From contig DHDT01000027.1 in NCBI GenBank assembly GCA_002399505.1, forward strand, positions 2,272 through 8,165: a stretch of 5,894 bases of DNA, in the 5' to 3' direction. The position numbers and the translations under genes were made by a program. The notes beneath the pieces are model-generated. The model made no database searches. It saw only the letters and a program-made list of their open reading frames with translations, and was not told the origin of the DNA. This stretch comes from Caryophanales bacterium UBA4869. Lineage in GTDB: Bacteria; Bacillota_I; Bacilli_A; RFN20; CAG-288. Shown one piece after another: positions 1-4,250 of the stretch; position 1 is the stretch's first letter; every line of letters starts with the position of its first letter.

Positions 1-345
1 CCCATCCGTATTGAAATCAGAAGAGCAGACAGCATAAAGCAGGGCGACAGACTGATTGGAAACGTCGTCAACCTGAAAGTCGTCAAAAACAAGGTTGCCC
101 CTCCTTATAGAAGCTGCAAGGTCGATCTCATCTTCGGTCAGGGTATCAGCTCCGAACACGAACTGACTCAGTTAGCCATCGATTACGGCATCGTCGAAAA
201 ATCAGGCAGCTGGTTTAGCTACAAGGGAGAAAGACTGGGTCAGGGCATCACCTCGGTCTATGATTTCCTCAAAGCCAATCCGACTATCAACGATGAAGTA
301 GAAAAAGAAGTCAAAGACAAGCTGCACGGTAAAGATAAGGCATAG
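1..345 (+). CDS. recA: RecA recombinase, C-terminal part (5' end outside window)
   Basis: This is the last 114 residues of RecA, the ATP-dependent strand-exchange protein of homologous recombination and the co-protease that triggers LexA cleavage in the SOS response. The frame is open from base 1 and ends at TAG 343-345. Recognisable pieces are the end of the ATPase core (KVVKNKVAPPYR, local residues 26-37), the FGQGIS turn (45-50), and the C-terminal domain with EKSGSWFSYKGERLGQG (66-82). The tail is lysine- and glutamate-rich (EVEKEVKDKL, 99-108), as usual for RecA. The Walker A/B motifs and the start lie upstream of the window. The gene ends normally just before a strong terminator, so it is probably the last gene of its transcript. 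Position upstream of rny matches the B. subtilis gene order. Identification is secure. Confidence 0.97.
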   Translation, partial: PIRIEIRRADSIKQGDRLIGNVVNLKVVKNKVAPPYRSCKVDLIFGQGISSEHELTQLAIDYGIVEKSGSWFSYKGERLGQGITSVYDFLKANPTINDEVEKEVKDKLHGKDKA

Positions 346-349
346 ACTG

Positions 350-375
350 AAGGGCTGCCAAGGCAGCCCTTTTCT
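350..375 (+). terminator. Intrinsic terminator of recA
   Basis: A perfect 9-bp GC-rich inverted repeat (AGGGCTGCC at 351-359, GGCAGCCCT at 362-370) with a two-base centre, in practice a CAAG tetraloop on 8 bp, starts five bases after the recA stop. An additional A350-T371 pair extends it. The T-rich tract TTTTCT (370-375) follows directly. This is a textbook Rho-independent terminator and separates recA from the acetyltransferase gene. Confidence 0.93.
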
Positions 376-379
376 GTTA

Positions 380-403
380 TATAATACCTATATATAAGAA
401 AGG
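380..403 (+). promoter_or_regulatory. Probable -10 box and RBS of the GNAT gene
   Basis: A perfect TATAAT lies at 380-385, giving an expected transcript start near 391-393 and a leader of about 20 bases. The -35 position is occupied by the recA terminator hairpin; the best match, CTGCCA at 355-360 with a 19-base spacer, is poor. AGAAAGG (397-403) is a reasonable Shine-Dalgarno sequence 7 bases before ATG 411. The -10 match is seen directly; promoter activity is inferred. Confidence 0.5.
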
Positions 404-410
404 CTTCTTT

Positions 411-995
411 ATGTATTTAAACCCGGACTGCCGACATCTCAATATCGAAACCGAAAGACTTCTTTTACGTCCTTTTTGTCAGGAAGACCTCAATGACTTC
501 TTTGCCTATGCCAAAGTCCCGGATGTCGGAGAATGGGCAGGCTGGATTCACCATAAAAACATCGAAGAATCAAAGACCATCCTCAATATGTTCATAACTG
601 AAAACCATACTCTGGCAGTCTACAGCAAATTCGATGGCAAGGTTATTGGCTCAATCGGACTGGATGATTCTTTCTGGTCTTCCTCTATCAAAGGATATGA
701 AGACGGGAAGACGATTGAAATCGGCTATGTCCTTTCAAAAAACTATTGGGGAAAGGGACTGATGACTGAGGCAGTAAAAGCCGTCATCGACTATCTTTTC
801 AGCAATACAGACGTCGATTTTCTGACCATCTGTCACTGGGTAAAGAACCTGAGATCTGAAAGGGTCATCGAAAAATGTGGTTTTGTGTTCCTGGAAGAAG
901 GCGAATCTAAGACCAGAATCGACGATAACTTGAGAAAAGACCGCCGCTATATTCTGACTAGAGATCATTATCTGGAGATTAAAAGACATTCTTGA
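411..995 (+). CDS. GNAT family N-acetyltransferase, RimJ/RimL type
   Basis: This 194-residue protein belongs to the acetyltransferase_3 (RimJ/RimL-like) branch of GNAT enzymes, which move an acetyl group from acetyl-CoA to an amine, often a protein N-terminus or a small molecule. The N-terminal strand ETERLLLRPF (residues 13-22) is the usual opening of this branch. Motif A is TIEIGYVLSKNYWGKGLMTEA (101-121); WGKG (113-116) forms the acetyl-CoA pyrophosphate loop. Motif B is NLRSERVIEKCGF (146-158), with the typical Asn, Ser and GF. Length is normal for the family and all parts are present, so it should be active. The substrate cannot be told from sequence. It starts at ATG 411, with AGAAAGG 7 bases upstream, and ends at TGA 993-995. 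It has its own -10 box after the recA terminator and probably forms a single-gene unit. In B. subtilis a different gene (pbpX) sits at this position, so this is a lineage-specific insertion. Confidence 0.93.
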   Translation: MYLNPDCRHLNIETERLLLRPFCQEDLNDFFAYAKVPDVGEWAGWIHHKNIEESKTILNMFITENHTLAVYSKFDGKVIGSIGLDDSFWSSSIKGYEDGKTIEIGYVLSKNYWGKGLMTEAVKAVIDYLFSNTDVDFLTICHWVKNLRSERVIEKCGFVFLEEGESKTRIDDNLRKDRRYILTRDHYLEIKRHS

Positions 996-1018
996 TTTTT
1001 ATTTTTTTGTTTGTCCGA

Positions 1019-1044
1019 AAACTCTAACTTATTTAAAAGAGTTT
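1019..1044 (+). terminator. Weak hairpin downstream of the GNAT gene, possible terminator
   Basis: AAACTCT (1019-1025) and AGAGTTT (1038-1044) form a 7-bp stem with a 12-base loop, followed by an AT-rich stretch (ATTATATAATATTT) rather than a clean T-run. T-rich sequence also lies between the stop and the hairpin (996-1012). No better terminator is visible between the GNAT stop and rny. It could be a weak terminator, or the stem may be incidental in AT-rich spacer. Confidence 0.35.
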
Positions 1045-1048
1045 ATTA

Positions 1049-1054
1049 TATAAT
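1049..1054 (+). promoter_or_regulatory. Probable -10 box of the rny-ymdB operon
   Basis: A perfect TATAAT sits at 1049-1054 in the context TTATTATATAATATTTA, very like the -10 regions at 380 and 3629 in this window. Transcription would start near 1061, leaving a leader of about 160 bases before rny. No convincing -35 box is found at 16-18 bases spacing (the 17-base position reads AACTTA), so strength is uncertain. A second, weaker candidate inside the leader is TAGTAT (1120-1125). Confidence 0.5.
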
Positions 1055-1060
1055 ATTTAT

Positions 1061-1216
1061 GCGGGAGAGAATCTCTCTCACTTAACATAAAAGATTTACG
1101 TTTTTAAGCTTATTTTTTGTAGTATAGTCGTTCTTGTTTTTAATCTTTTTACGAGATTAGGTTCTCGGGTCAGTGAACCGATTTTAATTTAGGACTGCAC
1201 CCAGAAAGGGTTAGTC
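1061..1216 (+). promoter_or_regulatory. Structured 5' leader of rny, with RBS in a hairpin
   Basis: Several helices can be read by eye. (1) 1063-1069 with 1073-1079, 7 bp including one G-U, 3-base loop, at the expected 5' end. (2) TAATCT 1141-1146 with AGATTA 1154-1159. (3) GGTTC 1160-1164 with GAACC 1175-1179. (4) CGAGA 1152-1156 with TCTCG 1163-1167, which excludes 2 and 3. (5) 1193-1197 with 1212-1216 plus 1199-1202 with 1208-1211: nine pairs, one G-U, one bulged C1198, loop AGAAA. Helix 5 pairs the GGG (1208-1210) of the Shine-Dalgarno AGAAAGGG (1203-1210), 9 bases before ATG 1220. It matches no riboswitch I know. Control of RNase Y translation is inference; the pairings are direct. Confidence 0.5.
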
Positions 1217-1219
1217 ACC

Positions 1220-2782
1220 ATGGATATCGTTAATGTAGTTTTAATTGCGATTGGATGTGCCTTAGTTGGTGCCGGAATAACTGCCGCTCTCTTCTTTTAT
1301 ATTCCCAGATCCAAAAAGCAGAAGGCTGAAAACAAAGCTGAGAAGATCATTGAAAATGCCAATGTCAAAGCCGAAAAGATCTTAGCCAATGCCAAGTTTG
1401 AAGCTAAGAACGAAACAGACGAAATGAAGAAGGATGCGGAGAAGGACATCACTGAAAGAAAACAGGGTGTTGTTCAAAGCGAAGCCAAGCTTGATCAAAG
1501 AGAAAGCGGACTCGACAAGAGAGAAGAGCTTTTGATCAATCGTGAAGAGTCGCTCGATCAGAAGAAGAATGAATTAGAACAGCAGATTCAGGCTTTAGAT
1601 GTCAAAGACAAAGAACTTCAGGCTAAAATCGACAGCATATTAGTCGAACTGCAGAAGGTTGCCAATATGACAATCGAGCAGGCCAGAAACGAATTGATGA
1701 TCAGAGTCGAAGAAAAAGAGATGAAGAGAATCGCTCTCTATAAGGAACAGAAGGAAGAAGAAGCTGAAGCTCAGGCTGAAGACAAAGCTAAGACTCTCAT
1801 GTGCATCGCCATGGAGAAATATGCCCAGGATGTCACCAATGAACGCTGCAACTCCACTGTCGCTCTTCCTACCGATGAGATGAAGGGAAGAATAATCGGA
1901 CGTGAAGGACGTAACATCAAATCGATGGAACAGCTCTTCGGCGTCTCCCTGATTATCGACGATACTCCTGAAACCATCACCGTTTCCTGCTTTGATCCTA
2001 TCAGACGTGAAAAGGCCAAGCTGACCTTAGAGTCCTTAATCAAGGACGGACGTATTCAGCCTGGCAGAATCGAAGACTTATACAACAAGATTTCCGCTGA
2101 CTTCGATGAATCACTGAAGAGAATCGGAGAACAGACGGTCTTCAAGTTAGGCTTACCCAGAATCAACGCCGGTTTGATGCCCTATATCGGAAGACTCAGA
2201 TATCGTACTTCCTATGGCCAGAACGTTCTTGACCACTCCATCCAGGTTGCCTATCTGGCTTCCGTCATGGCCAGTGAATTAGGCTTAGATCCCGTCATGG
2301 CAAAGAGAGCCGGTCTTCTCCACGATATCGGCAAATCAATCGATGCCGAACAGGAAGGCAGCCACGTTCAGTTAGGCAGTCAGTTAGCTAAGAAGTTTGG
2401 CGAACCTGATGCTGTCATCAACGCCATCGAATCACATCATGGCGATGTTCCCAAGAAGTATCTGATCTCTGAATTAGTCACTGCCGCCGATACTCTCTCC
2501 GCTGCCCGTCCCGGTGCCAGAAGCGAAACTCTCGAGACTTACATCAAGCGTCTTGAACAGCTCGAAACCATCTGCAAGAGTTTTGATGGCGTTCAGAACA
2601 GTTATGCCCTCCAGTCAGGACGTGATGTCCGTGTCATGGTCGTACCTGAGAAGATCAGCGATGAAAACGCCAAGGTCTTAGCCTGCCAGATCAGAGACAA
2701 GATCGAAGCTGAAATGCAGTTCCCCGGTCAGATCAAGGTCAGTGTCATCCGTGAGACCCGCGCTGTCGAGATAGCAAAGTAA
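1220..2782 (+). CDS. rny: Ribonuclease Y
   Basis: RNase Y is the membrane-anchored endoribonuclease that starts mRNA decay and processing in many Firmicutes, cutting single-stranded AU-rich sites. All parts are present in the usual order and length (520 residues). A single membrane helix lies at about residues 5-28, followed by a basic stop (PRSKKQK). A long charged coiled coil with repeated LDxRE/LDKRE units runs to about 200. The KH RNA-binding domain has its GxxG loop in GRIIGREGRNIK (223-234). The HD domain has the signature HDIGK (368-372), with H339, H382, H406-H407 and D424 as further likely metal-site residues, and is followed by the conserved AARPGARSE (428-436). The start at ATG 1220 fits the membrane helix and has AGAAAGGG upstream. 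ymdB follows after one base, so the two are co-transcribed. The RBS hairpin upstream suggests translational control. Identification is secure. Confidence 0.98.
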   Translation: MDIVNVVLIAIGCALVGAGITAALFFYIPRSKKQKAENKAEKIIENANVKAEKILANAKFEAKNETDEMKKDAEKDITERKQGVVQSEAKLDQRESGLDKREELLINREESLDQKKNELEQQIQALDVKDKELQAKIDSILVELQKVANMTIEQARNELMIRVEEKEMKRIALYKEQKEEEAEAQAEDKAKTLMCIAMEKYAQDVTNERCNSTVALPTDEMKGRIIGREGRNIKSMEQLFGVSLIIDDTPETITVSCFDPIRREKAKLTLESLIKDGRIQPGRIEDLYNKISADFDESLKRIGEQTVFKLGLPRINAGLMPYIGRLRYRTSYGQNVLDHSIQVAYLASVMASELGLDPVMAKRAGLLHDIGKSIDAEQEGSHVQLGSQLAKKFGEPDAVINAIESHHGDVPKKYLISELVTAADTLSAARPGARSETLETYIKRLEQLETICKSFDGVQNSYALQSGRDVRVMVVPEKISDENAKVLACQIRDKIEAEMQFPGQIKVSVIRETRAVEIAK

Positions 2783-2783
2783 A

Positions 2784-3578
2784 ATGAAGGTCTTATTTCT
2801 AGGCGATGTCGTCGGCCCATTAGGAAGAAAAGCCGTCAAGAAATATCTTGGCACATATAAGGAGAAACTAGGCATTGATTTCGTTATCGCCAATGGCGAA
2901 AACGCAACTCACGGCCATGGTCTCTCCGTCGAACACTATAAAGAATTGAAAAATTCCGGTGTCGACTGTGTCACTAACGGAAACCATTTCTTCAACTGCA
3001 AAGAACCTTTTTCCTCTCCTGAAAGCTATACCGATTCTATCCGTCCCTATAACCTCGACAAAGATGTTCCTCTCTCAGGAACAAAAGTCTTCGTAACCTC
3101 TAACGGCATCAAAATCAGAGTGACAAATCTTCTCGGAAGAGTCTTCATCCCGATGACACAGACTAATCCCTTCTATGACTTAGATACCATCATCAAAGAA
3201 GACAAAGAAAAAATAATTCACATCGTTGATTTCCACGCTGAAGCCACGGCTGAGAAGCGGTGTCTTGCTGAGTACGCAGATGGTAGGATAACAGCATTGA
3301 TTGGAACTCATACCCATGTTCAGACAAATGACCCAAAACTGCTTAACAAAGGCACTTTCTTCCTGACTGATTCAGGAATGAACGGCGCTTATGACTCAGT
3401 TCTAGGTGACGAAAAAGACGGATCCATTAAACGGACACTGTCTGGTATGCCCGCTAACCTTGTTGTGCCCAGGGCAGGCAAGATGCAGGCTAACGGCGTC
3501 ATAATGGACATCGACGAAAAAACAACTCGAGTAGTATCATTCTCACTTGTAAATCAAACTATGGAAGACGACCGCTGA
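2784..3578 (+). CDS. ymdB: YmdB family metallophosphoesterase (phosphodiesterase)
   Basis: This 264-residue protein is a calcineurin-like metallophosphoesterase of the YmdB/DR1281 (TIGR00282) family. In B. subtilis YmdB hydrolyses 2',3'-cyclic nucleotides and affects biofilm genes in connection with RNase Y. Likely metal ligands are all present: D8 in GDVVG, E39-N40 in NGENATHG, N67-H68 in TNGNH, H151 in DFHAEAT, and H176 and H178 in GTHTHVQT. The segment after the GNH motif reads FFNCKE (69-74), where I recall TWDxKE in the family; this changes a tryptophan and an aspartate near the active site. ATG 2784 is one base after the rny stop and lacks a clear Shine-Dalgarno sequence, so translation probably depends on ribosomes finishing rny. 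Arginine codons switch from AGA/CGT in the first half to CGG, AGG, CGG, AGG, CGA after residue 158. The TGA stop lies in a terminator stem. Confidence 0.95.
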   Translation: MKVLFLGDVVGPLGRKAVKKYLGTYKEKLGIDFVIANGENATHGHGLSVEHYKELKNSGVDCVTNGNHFFNCKEPFSSPESYTDSIRPYNLDKDVPLSGTKVFVTSNGIKIRVTNLLGRVFIPMTQTNPFYDLDTIIKEDKEKIIHIVDFHAEATAEKRCLAEYADGRITALIGTHTHVQTNDPKLLNKGTFFLTDSGMNGAYDSVLGDEKDGSIKRTLSGMPANLVVPRAGKMQANGVIMDIDEKTTRVVSFSLVNQTMEDDR

Positions 3579-3594
3579 CTGAGCGGTCGTTTTT
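3564..3594 (+). terminator. Intrinsic terminator overlapping the end of ymdB
   Basis: ACGACCGCT (3568-3576) pairs perfectly with AGCGGTCGT (3582-3590) around the loop GACTG, and TTTTT (3590-3594) follows. The 5' arm encodes the last ymdB codons (Asp-Asp-Arg), and the TGA stop (3576-3578) begins at the top of the stem. This closes the rny-ymdB transcript. Because the terminating ribosome would cover the 5' arm, efficiency may depend on translation. Confidence 0.92.
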
Positions 3595-3606
3595 CGTTGT
3601 AAATGC

Positions 3607-3634
3607 TTGTAAACGCGCCCGAATTGTATATAAT
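3607..3634 (+). promoter_or_regulatory. Promoter of the spoVS-like gene
   Basis: TTGTAA (3607-3612, 4 of 6 to TTGACA) and a perfect TATAAT (3629-3634) are 16 bases apart, the best promoter match in the window. The expected start near 3641 gives a leader of about 23 bases. A second TTGTAAA at 3597-3603 repeats the -35 region (3607-3613) at a 10-base interval, so both copies lie on the same face of the helix. Confidence 0.65.
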
Positions 3635-3640
3635 ATTTAA

Positions 3641-3662
3641 TTAGGAAAGAGGTTTTACCTAA
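3641..3662 (+). promoter_or_regulatory. RBS hairpin at the 5' end of the spoVS-like transcript
   Basis: TTAGG (3641-3645) pairs with CCTAA (3658-3662), with a further AA/TT after one mismatch, leaving GAGGTT in the loop. A competing small hairpin, AGGT (3650-3653) with ACCT (3657-3660), would instead pair part of the Shine-Dalgarno. The best RBS, GAGG (3649-3652), lies 11 bases before ATG 3664. With the expected start near 3641, the mRNA would begin with this hairpin, which could stabilise it or tune initiation. The function is inferred. Confidence 0.4.
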
Positions 3663-3663
3663 A

Positions 3664-4026
3664 ATGACTACATTAAAAGCTAGTGGAAACACGCAGATTC
3701 AGAAATTAGCCGGAGCTATTGCCGGAAATATCCGTCAGGAAGGCGCTGTTCAGATCTCCTTAGTCGGAGCTTCTGCTCTCAACCAGGCTATGAAGGCCTG
3801 CATCGTTGCCAGAAGATTCTTAAAGGATGATCAGGATCCCAGTGATATCACTGTTCAGCCTGAATTCCTGATGCAGAATTTCTCTGAGCCTTCTTCAACT
3901 GAGACCAGAGAAGTCACTACTATCATGCTTCACATTGCCAAGGTCGCTTTTGACCCTGAGCACGCTGTCTCTTCTGATGTTCCTAAGCATGAGGAAGCTC
4001 CTCACGCCGAAGAAGAAGCTAAGTAA
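3664..4026 (+). CDS. spoVS: SpoVS-like protein (Alba-like fold) with acidic C-terminal tail
   Basis: SpoVS is a small Alba-like protein, thought to bind nucleic acid, that affects septation and late sporulation in B. subtilis; homologues occur in non-sporulating bacteria. Here LKASGNTQIQKLAGAIAGNI (residues 4-23) and VGASALNQAMKACIVARRF (34-52) match the SpoVS core, the latter being its GAxALNQAxKAxxxAR signature. The product has 120 residues, against 86 in B. subtilis as I recall it. The loop and strand region 54-80 is longer (DDQDPSD, then FLMQNFSEPSSTE), and an extra tail of about 24 residues from 97 is proline-, alanine-, histidine- and glutamate-rich (HEEAPHAEEEAK at the end). It has its own promoter after the ymdB terminator and precedes miaB by 11 bases, so miaB is probably read through from here. 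Family assignment is good. A sporulation role cannot be assumed in this host. Confidence 0.88.
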   Translation: MTTLKASGNTQIQKLAGAIAGNIRQEGAVQISLVGASALNQAMKACIVARRFLKDDQDPSDITVQPEFLMQNFSEPSSTETREVTTIMLHIAKVAFDPEHAVSSDVPKHEEAPHAEEEAK

Positions 4027-4037
4027 ACTTCACATCG

Positions 4038-4226
4038 ATGAGAAAGTGCCGTCTTGTATCGCTCCCTTCCATGAAGGAAGCCGCTAGACGGAATCCCAAT
4101 TCACCAATCCGTTACCAACAGGCAGAATTAAAGCCTACGTCTTTCCTTGTCTCTTGGGGACAGGGAAAGACGTTTTGCATTAGAACATATGGCTGCCAGG
4201 CTAACGTCAGGGATTCCGAAATATGA
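4038..4226 (+). pseudogene. miaB: N-terminal part of miaB, ending at an in-frame TGA
   Basis: These 62 codons are the start of MiaB, cut off by TGA 4224-4226. The peptide ends with GQGKTFCIRTYGCQANVRDSEI; C53 in TYGCQ is the first of three cysteines that hold the auxiliary [4Fe-4S] cluster. The same frame continues past the TGA as KAYLLNLGMTEQDD, which aligns without gap to the B. subtilis sequence as I recall it (DTEVMAGIFMALGY). The TGA takes the place of the second hydrophobic residue (M in VMAG). No frameshift is needed; one substitution such as TTA to TGA would explain it. ATG 4038 is 11 bases after spoVS and has no clear Shine-Dalgarno; ATG 4071 is an alternative. The full reading is 4038-5492, 484 residues plus the stop, close to normal family length. 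It could be a sequencing or assembly error, a real nonsense mutation, or readthrough. Confidence 0.8.
4137..4176 (+). terminator. Terminator-like 15-bp hairpin inside the miaB coding region
   Basis: Bases 4137-4151 pair with 4159-4173 over 15 positions with one G-U (T4147 with G4163). T4152-G4158 and C4153-G4157 can extend this to 17 pairs with a TTG loop. T4173-T4176 and then GCATT follow. It encodes miaB residues of about 34-45 (TSFLVSWGQGKT). It is far stronger than expected by chance in coding DNA and resembles an intrinsic terminator, although the T-run is short. A ribosome translating miaB would melt it, so it may act as a translation-dependent attenuator. Confidence 0.5.
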
Positions 4227-4250
4227 AAAGCCTATTTATTAAATCTTGGT

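Noticed and set aside
735..989. Minus-strand open frame of 84 codons opposite the GNAT gene
   Set aside because: It is the shadow of a well-conserved gene, with no recognisable product.
1056..1219. Known riboswitch (glycine type, because of GCGGGAGAGA) or T-box upstream of rny
   Set aside because: The other conserved parts of a glycine aptamer and the T-box sequence are absent, and rny is not a usual target.
1771..2043. Minus-strand open frame of 90 codons opposite the RNase Y KH region
   Set aside because: It is the complement of a strongly conserved coding region with no family resemblance.
2678..2893. Minus-strand open frame across the rny-ymdB junction
   Set aside because: It spans the tightly packed join of two real genes and resembles no known protein.
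4224..4226. TGA read as tryptophan (Mollicutes-type code) or another amino acid
   Set aside because: All tryptophans checked are TGG, and TGA ends ymdB under a perfect terminator and ends miaB at its normal length, so TGA is a stop here.
4221..4250. Programmed frameshift joining the two miaB parts
   Set aside because: Both parts are in the same frame and no shift is needed; the other frames close quickly.
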